From Flavobacterium cheongpyeongense (lineage in GTDB: Bacteria > Bacteroidota > Bacteroidia > Flavobacteriales > Flavobacteriaceae), in contig NZ_QJHK01000002.1 in the NCBI RefSeq assembly GCF_003202435.1, positions 124,001 through 188,000 of the forward strand: a stretch of DNA of 64,000 nucleotides, read 5' to 3'. Position numbers and translations under genes: made by a program. Below, piece by piece: positions 21,147 to 29,918 of the stretch. The notes under the pieces were generated by a model. It was not told where the DNA came from and did not search any database. It saw nothing but the letters and a program-made list of their open reading frames with translations. Each line of letters opens with the position of its first letter. The first letter of the stretch is position 1.

Positions 21147-24100
21147 TTAGAATATCACGTTTAAGCCAAACATAAATGTTCTGGTTTTTGGATAGAAGTT
21201 ATTAGAATCTACACCAGGAGCTGTTCCTCCTTGTTCTACTTCCGGATCAATTCCTGAATATTTGGTAATAACAAATAGGTTATTGATCGTTTGATATACA
21301 CGGACACTTTGAATATATTTACTCACTTTGCCAAAATTATATCCTAAAGTCATATTGTCTAACCTGATATAACTTCCATCTTCTATAAAACGTGATGAAT
21401 ATTTATAAGCATTAAGATCGTTTGGAGATTCATTTGCCGCATCTGCCAATATGTTGGTAGTCATTGCAGTACTAGGTCTGAATAAATCAGCTTTGGTAGC
21501 ATTGAAAATTTTGTTACCAAATACTCCTCTGAAGAAAACACTCAAATCAAATTTTTTGTATTGAAAATTATTTCCCCATCCTAATAATACTTTTGGTTGT
21601 GCACTTCCTGCATAGTGATAATCTACACCAATTGCAGGTGTTGTGGTTAAACTACCATCTTTCGCAACATATTGAGAAACACCCGCTGCATTTTTCCCTG
21701 CATATTTAAGCGTAAAGAATTGCCCAAGCGGTTTTCCTTCTTTAAAAATTTGCAAAGTGCTACCCGTTTGTCCTCCTCCATCTGGCTGTACTCTACGAAT
21801 TGAATCCCCTCCAATAAAGAATGGATTGGTCAATTTAACAATTTTATTTTTGTTGCTTGCTACATTCAGGTTTGTTGACCATGTGAAGTTAGCAGTCTTA
21901 ACAGGAGTTGCTCCCAAACTTACCTCGATTCCTTTATTAGACATTGTTCCTCCGTTTGCCACAATCGTTCCTATAGGTACAAGAACAGGATTTACGGAAT
22001 AATTAAAAATCATGTCAGTAGTTTTCTTGTCATATAAATCAACAGAACCAGTAACTTTACCGTTAAACAATCCAAAATCAAGTCCGATGTTTGCAGTAGC
22101 AGTTTTTTCCCATTTCAAATCTGGATTCGCTGCCTGATTAGGTCCATAAGCTCCAATTTGCTGTCCATTGTAATAGAAAGTACCTAGGCTTCCGGAAATA
22201 AACTGTGCTGTATAAGCATTGAACCCGGAAGAGTTTCCTGTAACTCCATAACTCCCGCGGAATTTTAAGTCACTGAAGATTTTCTGGTTTTTCATAAAAC
22301 GTTCTTTATCAACTCTCCATGCAGCTCCTACTGAAGGGAAGTATCCCCAACGGTTATTTGCTCCAAATACAGAACCTCCGTCTCTTCTAATAGTACCCTG
22401 TAAAAGATATTTATCCTCATAGTTGTAATTCAAACGGGCAAATTCACCAATCAGACGTGTTTTTTGATAAGCTCTACTGTCTCCAAAATTCACTACATAA
22501 CCATTTACTGATGTATAATTGCTCAGAGCCAGGTTATTATATCCTACATTATCTACAGGAAAGTTAGTTGCTGTAGCCTGAAATCCATCACCTAATGTGT
22601 TTTCCTGCCATGAATATCCTAAAACAGCTTTAATTTTATGACTTCCTAATATTTTGTCCCACGTTAAGAAACTTTCAATAATATTATTGGTGTTCTCATA
22701 GTTGTTTCTTAAAGCTGAACCGTTAACACCAAAATTAATTAACGATTTAGTTTGTGGTGGATCTGGGTTATTATAGAAATTAGCACTATTATACTTTGAA
22801 TAATAGCTATCATAAAACTCTCCATGTGATGAAGTTAACTTTTGATGTGCAATATTTAAATTATAAGTAAATCCAAAAGGAAGTTTTACCTCTGCAGTCA
22901 GGTTACCAACAAGATTGTTTGTTTTGGTTTCGTCTGTTCCATGCTCAATTAAAGCTACAGGGTTGAAATAACCAGTACTTGTGAAATTTTCAAAAAAACT
23001 TCCATCTTCATTTCTCACAGGAGAAATCGGAAGATAACTTGCTGCTTGTAACAGTACGGTATTACGCTGAGGAACATTTATATATTTGCTATTTGAATTC
23101 GTTACATTCAAACCAAATTTAACTTTATCATCAAAAGCAAATTGCTCAACTGATAAACGGGCAATCACGCGTGAAAAATCACTTTTCAAAAGAACTCCTT
23201 CTTTATTTAGTGAGGTAATACTAGCCGTATAACTACCATTTTTACCACCACCGCTCATCGATAAGTTATGACTGCTTGATTGCGCTTTTCCGGATCTTAA
23301 AATTTCTTTTTGCCAGTTTGTATTCGCACCTTTATCATTTTCAGGGGTGAAATTCAAACCGTTTTTTGTAGTAAATGCTCTCAACTGATCTGCATTCATC
23401 ATATCCAGCTGATTCGAAACTTCTTCCCAGCCAACGTAACCATTGTAAGCAATTTGTGTTCTGTCTTTACTTCCTTTTTTTGTAGTAACCATAATAACAC
23501 CATTAGCAGCACGGTTACCATAAATTGCAGTCGCAGCGGCATCTTTTAATACATCAATGCTTGCGATATCATCTGGTGAAATCATTGAAATATCAACACC
23601 AGGAACACCATCTATAACATAAAAAGGTCCTTGGGAACTGTTTAATGTAGAAACTCCACGTAAAACTACTGATGCAGTTCTTGTAGGATCTCCACTAGAA
23701 GAGATATTAAGACCTGATACTTTACCCTGTAGCAATTGTCCAACATCACTAATTGCTCCTCTGTTTAATTCTTCTGCTTTAATAGAAGTTATAGAAGTGG
23801 TCAGATTTTTACGTGACCCTTTACCATAACCCACTACAACAACTTGTTCTAAAGTATTAGTAGCAGAAGCCAGTTTAATGGTCAGATTTGTTTTTGTTCC
23901 GTCTAATTTAACAGTCTGATCTGTAAATCCAAGGAAAGATACAACTAAAACCGCATTAGGATTTGATACAGATATTCTAAACTTGCCATCAAAATCTGTA
24001 ACTACGCTTCGAGTAGTACCCTTTTCAAGAATATTAGCCGCAGGCAGGGGTAAATTCTTATCATCTAAAATAACGCCGGACACTTCTGTTTTCTGTGCCC

Positions 24101-24158
24101 ACGAATTAATTGAAAGACCTAGAAAAAAGGCTAACAATAAAAGTTTTAATTTTTCCAT
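21147..24158 (-). CDS. SusC/RagA-family TonB-dependent outer-membrane transporter
   Basis: The 1003-aa protein has a signal peptide, an N-terminal carboxypeptidase-regulatory-like domain (VSGVILDDKNLPLPAANI), a TonB-box-like stretch (EQVVVVGYGKGSRK), a plug (about 115-225, with GPFYVIDGVPG and AAATAIYGNRAANGVIMVTTKKG), and a 22-strand barrel ending in FGLNVIF. It imports oligosaccharides with SusD. There is no N-terminal anti-sigma-interaction extension, consistent with control by an HTCS rather than an ECF sigma factor. Its promoter (24194-24249) carries the candidate HTCS operator. Confidence 0.96.
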   Translation of the reverse strand: MEKLKLLLLAFFLGLSINSWAQKTEVSGVILDDKNLPLPAANILEKGTTRSVVTDFDGKFRISVSNPNAVLVVSFLGFTDQTVKLDGTKTNLTIKLASATNTLEQVVVVGYGKGSRKNLTTSITSIKAEELNRGAISDVGQLLQGKVSGLNISSSGDPTRTASVVLRGVSTLNSSQGPFYVIDGVPGVDISMISPDDIASIDVLKDAAATAIYGNRAANGVIMVTTKKGSKDRTQIAYNGYVGWEEVSNQLDMMNADQLRAFTTKNGLNFTPENDKGANTNWQKEILRSGKAQSSSHNLSMSGGGKNGSYTASITSLNKEGVLLKSDFSRVIARLSVEQFAFDDKVKFGLNVTNSNSKYINVPQRNTVLLQAASYLPISPVRNEDGSFFENFTSTGYFNPVALIEHGTDETKTNNLVGNLTAEVKLPFGFTYNLNIAHQKLTSSHGEFYDSYYSKYNSANFYNNPDPPQTKSLINFGVNGSALRNNYENTNNIIESFLTWDKILGSHKIKAVLGYSWQENTLGDGFQATATNFPVDNVGYNNLALSNYTSVNGYVVNFGDSRAYQKTRLIGEFARLNYNYEDKYLLQGTIRRDGGSVFGANNRWGYFPSVGAAWRVDKERFMKNQKIFSDLKFRGSYGVTGNSSGFNAYTAQFISGSLGTFYYNGQQIGAYGPNQAANPDLKWEKTATANIGLDFGLFNGKVTGSVDLYDKKTTDMIFNYSVNPVLVPIGTIVANGGTMSNKGIEVSLGATPVKTANFTWSTNLNVASNKNKIVKLTNPFFIGGDSIRRVQPDGGGQTGSTLQIFKEGKPLGQFFTLKYAGKNAAGVSQYVAKDGSLTTTPAIGVDYHYAGSAQPKVLLGWGNNFQYKKFDLSVFFRGVFGNKIFNATKADLFRPSTAMTTNILADAANESPNDLNAYKYSSRFIEDGSYIRLDNMTLGYNFGKVSKYIQSVRVYQTINNLFVITKYSGIDPEVEQGGTAPGVDSNNFYPKTRTFMFGLNVIF

Positions 24159-24193
24159 ACTTTAGTATTAGTTAAATTGGTTAATAGTTTTGT

Positions 24194-24249
24194 CGAAATT
24201 AGTTTTAAAGAATTTTTAAGAAATGGACAGGTTAATCATAAATATGGAC
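24194..24249 (-). promoter_or_regulatory. Putative HTCS-controlled promoter of susCD
   Basis: Two GTCCAT half sites (minus strand) start 21 bp apart, at plus-strand 24223-24228 and 24244-24249. A -7-like box TAATTTCG lies at 24194-24201, 22 bp from the proximal half site. The site is nearly identical to that before GH89 (shared TTAAGAAATGGACA, plus-strand reading). The box is 36 bp from the susC ATG. Confidence 0.65.
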
Positions 24250-24320
24250 TTTTTCATTAACATCAATAAAAACAAGGCTTCCGACACTTTTCTTTGAAAT
24301 AATATATAGTTAAAATCTTA

Positions 24321-26249
24321 TTAATAAATCCATCTCACGAAAGCCTCCATGGCTGCATAATGGGCTAATCCAAGTTCATGATATAAATCTGCGGTTTCTT
24401 TATTGCGATCTTCGGCTCTTTGCCAAAATTCTCTGCTGTCCGACCCCTGAAACACCACTCCGTCTTTTTGAGACTGGTGTTTAAAAATTCCTTTTCTCTT
24501 TTCCGTAACCTGATCCGGTCCCATTGGCACTGCCATTTCAATTTCATCTATTCCCCACTCCTGCCATGCTCCTCTGTAGAGCCAAACCCAGCAATCTTTC
24601 ATGAAATCTTTTGTTTTCAAACGGGTTACTGCTTCAAAAACAGCATCCAGACAAACTTTGTGTGTACCGTGAGGATCTGCCAAGTCTCCTGCTGCATATA
24701 TTTGGTGAGGTTTTATTCTCTCGATCAGATCCATTGTGATCTGGATGTCTTGTTCTCCTAATGGTTTTTTTTCTATTGTGCCGGTTTCATAAAACGGAAG
24801 TTCCATAAAATGAATCTGACTATCCGGAATTCCAACAAAATAGCAGGTAGACTGTGCTTCTCCTTTTCGAATTAGTCCTTTAATGTTTCTAACTTCGGGA
24901 ATATCAATTTCGCTGTTCTTTTTATGCTGAAGAAATTGCAAGGACTGTTTATAAATAGCATCAGCTTCGACGCTTTTTATTCTGAATTTATCATTGTAAT
25001 CACACACAAAACTGGCAAAACGCAATGCTTCATCATCTGCAACGGCAATATTTCCAGAAGTTTGATACCCTATATGTACTTCGTGCCCCTGTTCGTGGAG
25101 GCGTTTAAAAGTTCCTCCCATACTTATAATGTCATCATCGGGATGCGGACTAAAAATAAGGACACGTTTTTTGGCAGGTTCTGCCCTCTCCGGTCTTTTG
25201 CTGTCGTCTGCATTTGGTTTTCCGCCAGGCCAGCCGGTAATCGTATTCTGAAGTTTGTTGAAAATTTTAATGTTAATATCATATGCTGGACCTAAGTCTG
25301 CCAGTAAATCACTCATTCCATTTTCGATATAATCGGCATCTGTGAGCATCAGAATTGGTTTTTTTAAATATAGTGCCAAACCTAAAACCGCTTTTCGAAT
25401 AAGATTGTCTGTCCAGATTACATTTTCAACGAGCCATGGTGTATTAATTCGGGTTAATTTTGAAGCAGCGGCTTTATCCAATACAAAAGTGGTGTTGTTA
25501 TGTTCCTGTAAAAATGAGGCCGGAACCAGATTAGTTACTGTTCCTTCTACCGAAGCCTTAATAATATTTGATTTTCCTTCGCCCCAGGCCAATAATATAA
25601 CTCTTTTAGCTTCCATTATTTTTTTTACCCCCAACGTAATCGCTGTTCTAGGCGTATTATTCAGTCCTGAAAAATCATTGCTTGCTGCTACACGCGTAAT
25701 ATGATCTAGGGCAACTAAGCGGGTTTTTGAATTTTGAAGTGATCCTGATTCATTAAATCCGATATGACCATTTCCTCCAATTCCTAAAACCTGAAGATCA
25801 ATACCTCCCAGTGCTTCAATTTTGGTTTCATAATCAGCACAATAATCTCCAATTGCTTCTTTTGATAAAGTGCCATCCGGAATATGAATATTTTCAGGCA
25901 AAATATCAATATGATTAAACAATAATTCCTTCATAAAACGCACATAACTGTTAATGGAATCGGGTTCCATTGGGTAATATTCATCCAAATTAAATGACAC
26001 TACGTTTTTAAAACTCAGCCCTTCTTCTTTATGAAGCCGAACCAGCTCAGCATACAAACTTTTCGGACTTGAGCCGGTTGCCAGTCCTAAGATGCATAAC
26101 TGATTTTGGGCTTGCTTTTCTTTAATCAAAGCCGCTATTTCATTGGCTACTGATTTAGATGCTATTACTGAATTTTCGTAAACCACAGTACCAATATTCT
26201 CAAATCGTTTTTCAAAACTTGTCGCTTTGTCTATACCGCTTTTTAACAT
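24321..26249 (-). CDS. Glucosamine-6-phosphate deaminase (NagB) fused to a PIG-L/LmbE-type deacetylase domain
   Basis: The 642-aa protein has two parts. Residues about 20-290 are NagB-like: GLATGSSPKSLY, VVSFNLDEYYPM, and GIGGNGHIGFNESG with the catalytic His. Residues about 365-600 are PIG-L-like: the zinc motif SPHPDDD (near 371) and DPHGTHK further on. NagB turns glucosamine-6-P into fructose-6-P and ammonia; PIG-L proteins remove acetyl groups from GlcNAc derivatives. The same fusion is known in other Bacteroidota, where the deacetylase role is inferred. There is no signal peptide, so it acts in the cytoplasm. It follows GH89 after 31 bp, so the pair releases and then catabolises GlcNAc. 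Confidence 0.9.
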   Translation of the reverse strand: MLKSGIDKATSFEKRFENIGTVVYENSVIASKSVANEIAALIKEKQAQNQLCILGLATGSSPKSLYAELVRLHKEEGLSFKNVVSFNLDEYYPMEPDSINSYVRFMKELLFNHIDILPENIHIPDGTLSKEAIGDYCADYETKIEALGGIDLQVLGIGGNGHIGFNESGSLQNSKTRLVALDHITRVAASNDFSGLNNTPRTAITLGVKKIMEAKRVILLAWGEGKSNIIKASVEGTVTNLVPASFLQEHNNTTFVLDKAAASKLTRINTPWLVENVIWTDNLIRKAVLGLALYLKKPILMLTDADYIENGMSDLLADLGPAYDINIKIFNKLQNTITGWPGGKPNADDSKRPERAEPAKKRVLIFSPHPDDDIISMGGTFKRLHEQGHEVHIGYQTSGNIAVADDEALRFASFVCDYNDKFRIKSVEADAIYKQSLQFLQHKKNSEIDIPEVRNIKGLIRKGEAQSTCYFVGIPDSQIHFMELPFYETGTIEKKPLGEQDIQITMDLIERIKPHQIYAAGDLADPHGTHKVCLDAVFEAVTRLKTKDFMKDCWVWLYRGAWQEWGIDEIEMAVPMGPDQVTEKRKGIFKHQSQKDGVVFQGSDSREFWQRAEDRNKETADLYHELGLAHYAAMEAFVRWIY

Positions 26250-26280
26250 TGTCTTATTTTTTTATAGTTAATATTTGGTT

Positions 26281-28455
26281 TTAATACATTTCGTTGCTTT
26301 CGCACCATTTTTCCTCCCAGTTTTTTATAGATGCTCTTACTTTCTCTTCGTCAAATGATGTATTTTTGATGGCTGATTCTCTTTGTGCCTGCAAAAACAT
26401 TCTCCATCTTGGCCAGTAAAAATCTTTGTACATCCCTTTCCAGGATCTTGAAGCATAATCATTTAAATGTCCTTCTCCGCCCCAAAGCGTTATTAAAGTT
26501 TTGGCATTTTTTACATACAATTTCGACTCAGCAGGAGTTGTTCCGTAGGCTGATGCTGATTTCAGCCAGTTATTCAGACTGTTCAAAGGCTGACCTGACA
26601 TCATTTTATCAATATCCAAAGCCTGTTTTTCTATTTTTCCGAATAATTCATCGCCTTTTTTGAGGTCTTTTCTTTCATACGCTTTTACGCATTCCATCAA
26701 CATTTCATCAATACAAAGCGAATAAAAATGCCTTGATGCGTCTATTAGATCATAATTGTACAGGTTCTTTTTGTCGTAATTTTTTGCCTCCTTATTCAAA
26801 ATATCCAGAGCCTGTTTTAGTTTTTCTTTATCTCCCGGATTGCCTTTGAATTCAGTTACTTTTAATGTAGGTCTTTTAAAGAACAGATATGCTCCTGCCC
26901 AGTCATTCCACCAGCGGGTTTCCCAATATTTTGTGCTATAAACGGATTCGGTTAATAATTGCCAGCCCTGAAGAACAGCATTTGTAGTTTTTCCGTAACG
27001 GGCATCCAAATGTTTTTTTAGCCATTCATTTACCGGTTCTTTTCCCTGCCTCCACGGCAGGTCATAAATATATTCGTAAACTATCGAATTGTTATTCAAA
27101 CCTTCAGGCATTACGCCATAACCAACGAGATTCCCTTTTTTAGGGTTTTGTAGTAAACCGGTAAGCTCATTTTTATAGAAATTTAAATCTCCGTAAACAG
27201 GATTTGATCCTCCATAATTATGCACATAACCATAACTCCATTGTTTTCCGTAAAAAGCCTCCTGATTTTCCCATACTTTATATCTGTCGTTTGCATAATC
27301 CTGAACGATCATTCGGTCATTTGGCACTTTACTCAGGAAAGCATTTGTGGCTTCTTTTGTCCAAAATTCTTTATTATCTCCAAAAAGCCAGCCTTGCATC
27401 ACCCAGGTCGCTTTTGGAGAAGCTTCATTGATTGTTTCAAAAATGGTCTTTCCGTAGTCAGCCAGTTCTTCATATTTATGTTCTTCAGAAACGGGTGGTG
27501 TTATCTCGTTAAAGGAATCGGCCAGATAGAAATCTGATGGTCCGTATGTATGGGTATAAATTTCGATAAAACGTTTTCCTATTTCTTTAAACAAAGGATC
27601 ATTAGGATCTAATAAATAAGTACTTTCAAATCCACCTCCCGACCACGATTTCAATTCGCTTATTTTTGAGTTGGGATGTGATTCTGCGAAAGCTTTTGGT
27701 ACATATCCACTAAAGGCTGGTACAACGGGATGCATTCCCAGATCTCTCATTCGCTGCAATAATTTCTTTTGAATGTCTTTCTTTTTATCCATCCATTCCT
27801 GTGGCAACGGCCCATCAAGGCTGTTTATGTTTCCCATTCGCTGCCAAGGCAAAAATGCAGGTCCTGTAAAATGGGCCTGCAATTGTATGTCTGTTACTCC
27901 ATACGCTTTCCATAATTCCTGCCAGACTGCCTCCTGACCTTCCAAAGCGGTCGGCAAATTAATTCCGTGAAGCGCCATCCAGTCAATTTCCTGTTCCCAG
28001 CGTTTCCAGTCCCACCAAGGTGTAGTATAGCCAAAGGTACAGGCGTTTAGGTATTTTCTATATTTAAAAGGAGTAGTCAGCTTTTTTGAATATGCAGGCC
28101 ATGTTTTGGGCAGATTGATCCGTTTGCCTTCCCAGCTTACTGAAACAGCACCAATATCTTTTAGAAAAGTATAAGCCGCATAACAAATTGAAGTGTTTGA
28201 TGTTGCGTTAATTATTACTTTATTTTCTGTTGCTGTTACTTCAAACAAATCCTGATTTTGATTTTCTATAATATGCAAATCAAATTGTTTTGCCCGATTA
28301 CCAATAAGTCTTTCAATTACATCCAGGGCACTTTTTGTATTAGCTGTGTTTTGGGCAAACGTATTAGATTGTAAAAAAAACAGCAACAGAAAAAACAGTA
28401 TGCCATTATTTATTAAGGAATTATAATTTTTAATTTCAAAACACTCACTTTTCAT
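26281..28455 (-). CDS. GH89 alpha-N-acetylglucosaminidase (NAGLU family)
   Basis: The 724-aa protein has a signal peptide (ending near NTFAQ), the small NAGLU N-terminal domain (about 40-130), the TIM barrel (FTGPAFLPWQRMGN, with acid/base in DSFNEITPP near 314 and nucleophile in MPEGLNNN near 450), and a helical C-terminal domain. The family hydrolyses terminal alpha-GlcNAc, as in heparan sulfate, alpha-1,4-GlcNAc-capped mucin or other alpha-GlcNAc conjugates. It heads an operon with NagB/PIG-L. Transcription probably starts near 28650 from the operator-bearing promoter, leaving a leader of about 200 nt with a hairpin. Confidence 0.94.
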   Translation of the reverse strand: MKSECFEIKNYNSLINNGILFFLLLFFLQSNTFAQNTANTKSALDVIERLIGNRAKQFDLHIIENQNQDLFEVTATENKVIINATSNTSICYAAYTFLKDIGAVSVSWEGKRINLPKTWPAYSKKLTTPFKYRKYLNACTFGYTTPWWDWKRWEQEIDWMALHGINLPTALEGQEAVWQELWKAYGVTDIQLQAHFTGPAFLPWQRMGNINSLDGPLPQEWMDKKKDIQKKLLQRMRDLGMHPVVPAFSGYVPKAFAESHPNSKISELKSWSGGGFESTYLLDPNDPLFKEIGKRFIEIYTHTYGPSDFYLADSFNEITPPVSEEHKYEELADYGKTIFETINEASPKATWVMQGWLFGDNKEFWTKEATNAFLSKVPNDRMIVQDYANDRYKVWENQEAFYGKQWSYGYVHNYGGSNPVYGDLNFYKNELTGLLQNPKKGNLVGYGVMPEGLNNNSIVYEYIYDLPWRQGKEPVNEWLKKHLDARYGKTTNAVLQGWQLLTESVYSTKYWETRWWNDWAGAYLFFKRPTLKVTEFKGNPGDKEKLKQALDILNKEAKNYDKKNLYNYDLIDASRHFYSLCIDEMLMECVKAYERKDLKKGDELFGKIEKQALDIDKMMSGQPLNSLNNWLKSASAYGTTPAESKLYVKNAKTLITLWGGEGHLNDYASRSWKGMYKDFYWPRWRMFLQAQRESAIKNTSFDEEKVRASIKNWEEKWCESNEMY

Positions 28456-28479
28456 ATAAATTCAAATTTAGATTAACAA

Positions 28480-28487
28480 CAAAATTA
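28480..28487 (-). promoter_or_regulatory. Possible second, proximal promoter of GH89
   Basis: TAATTTTG on the minus strand matches the Bacteroidota -7 consensus TAnnTTTG and lies 25 bp before the ATG, past the leader hairpin. No clear -33 element was seen. Confidence 0.35.
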
Positions 28488-28513
28488 TTTTCTTAAGATT
28501 TAAGCATAAAAAA

Positions 28514-28543
28514 GAGGGAGATTATCAATAAATCTCCCTTCTT
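28514..28543 (-). terminator. Terminator-like hairpin in the GH89 leader
   Basis: An 8-bp stem GGGAGATT/AATCTCCC (28516-28523 with 28531-28538) with extra pairing outside is followed on the minus strand by CTCTTTTTT. It lies between the operator-bearing promoter and the GH89 start, so it could act as an attenuator, or end upstream transcription if the proximal promoter is the real one. Confidence 0.5.
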
Positions 28544-28658
28544 CAAATCACTAAAAAACTAACTCAAAATTCACGATCAATATTCTATTAAAATATTTAC
28601 ATCAAACAGTCATTACAAATCTTTCATCTCTTAACCAAACCAGATGATTAACTTATGA

Positions 28659-28714
28659 TAAAATTACTGCTAAAGATTCTTTAAGAAATGGACACGTTAT
28701 TCAAAATTATGGAC
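28659..28714 (-). promoter_or_regulatory. Putative HTCS-controlled promoter of GH89-NagB
   Basis: GTCCAT half sites (minus strand) at plus-strand 28688-28693 and 28709-28714 start 21 bp apart. A -7-like box TAATTTTA lies at 28659-28666, again exactly 22 bp from the proximal half site. The region matches the susC site at most positions. It is about 205 bp from the ATG. Confidence 0.6.
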
Positions 28715-28755
28715 ATATTAAGCATTGCTTTTTTGTTATTTTACAGTATGAAATA

Positions 28756-28788
28756 AAAAACTACAACTTTCTTAGGGTTGTAGTTTTT
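28756..28788. terminator. Bidirectional terminator hairpin
   Basis: A perfect 12-bp stem (28756-28767 with 28777-28788) carries A-run and T-run on its two sides. It separates the intron remnant from the GH89 promoter region. Confidence 0.7.
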
Positions 28789-28987
28789 GAGTGTTATTGT
28801 TGTGATAGGGAAAGATTAATGCATATAGTTGTATTACTATATCTGAAGTAAATCTAAAACTTCTCTATCTGCTGACTAAAAGTATTTAATTCTCCAGCTC
28901 TTGCTAATGGATGATTATGTCCAAAGAAAAATCTATTGTTTCTGGTTTAAAAACCGCTATTGAAACGATTACATATCCGTCTGTTAT

Positions 28988-29203
28988 GATAGCCTCCTTG
29001 ACGGGTTGTGGAAAGTAACTGCCCGAGCTCATTCTATTTCAAATTTTGTACAAATTGCAAAATAAATTTTCTTAGAATTTCTCCAAACTTTCTTTGTCAA
29101 TACCTGCACTGTCTTTGTTAGAATTCACTTTGGAGTACGCTTCCCTGACCATCTTTTTGGTTATCGGAATTGGTTTTGTTTCTGTCGTAAATAAATTAGT
29201 CAT
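28988..29203 (-). pseudogene. Group II intron reverse transcriptase/maturase, N-terminal fragment
   Basis: From the ATG at 29203 the translation contains ITKKMVREAYSKV and SNKDSAGIDKESLEKF, the usual start of bacterial group II RT proteins (motif of the type VREAYxxVxxNKGSAGVD). Codon 44 is TAA and codon 55 is TGA. After them the frame still reads NRMSSGSYFPQPVKEAI, another RT block (WNRLSSGSYFPxPV in intact proteins). Homology ends near 28988, before the palm domain. It is a dead remnant. Confidence 0.8.
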
Positions 29204-29739
29204 CCTTAAAGATAGTTAAGTTGTTAATCTACCAACAACCGTATGATTGATGTTCTTCGCTCCATTCACATTACAAAAGCTCCATCACTACTACAAAACC
29301 ATCCGCGATCCTTGTTGGCTTCGATACTATAAGCCTTGAGAGTATGCTCGCTTGTGCCGTTCTCTTACCAATCCAACAAGGACTTCCCGAATTCCGTATA
29401 AAAGCCTGAATAAAAGTCATGCTCCCTTTATTTCGTTTGCCTTATAACCAGTAAGCAAGTTCTCGCTATAATAATCATCCATTCTCGGAAAAATAGACTT
29501 TTGACAAAATGTTCCGATATGACACAACTTCATCGAAGGTTCACTTGCGTTCATCTCTCTTATTCGCACCTGACTGTTTTCACAGCCTTTTCCTCTTTCC
29601 GCCCAATACCTATCCATTACTTTCAAAGCAACGAGAGGTGGTTTGCAACCCTCGCTTGCACAACGATTGCGGTAGACCTACTACCATCTTTTATACAGCA
29701 TTTAATCGTGTTCGCAACTACGACTCATTCACAGCACAC
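28988..29739 (-). mobile_element. Remnant of a group II intron (5' part)
   Basis: Read on the minus strand, 29739 starts with GTGTG, a match to the group II 5' consensus GUGYG. About 535 nt of non-coding, hairpin-rich sequence follows, then the start of an intron-encoded reverse transcriptase (28988-29203). The run-in to the RT includes a GGAGC...TGTAATGTGAATGGAGCGAAGAAC block of the kind seen in domain I of bacterial group II introns, quoted here with a gap. The RT is cut after about 72 codons, and I see no domain V or VI, so the 3' half is lost. Open frames inside the RNA part are not real genes. The base composition is richer in GC than the neighbours. Confidence 0.7.
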
Positions 29740-29851
29740 TCCGAGCCATCGGGTTTGTTTATAACCGGCTTTTTAGTTCTTAGTTCCTAATTTAATCATC
29801 AATCATAATATTTTTTTAAACTTAATATTTTCATATTATTGGAAATAAACA

Positions 29852-29884
29852 AAAAAAGCAACTCCTTTTAAGAATTGCTTTTTT
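29852..29884 (-). terminator. Terminator after the tail-fibre-like gene
   Basis: A 10-bp stem AAAAAAGCAA/TTGCTTTTTT (29852-29861 with 29875-29884) lies 35 bp past the stop at 29919. It has U-runs in either direction and closely resembles the hairpin at 36652-36683. Confidence 0.75.
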
Positions 29885-29918
29885 GTTTGACTAATATTTG
29901 TGACTCATCGTTGCAGGT

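Noticed and set aside
29417..29626. 69-codon minus-strand frame
   Set aside because: It lies in the group II intron RNA part; the composition and reading frame do not resemble a protein, and the intron explains the sequence.
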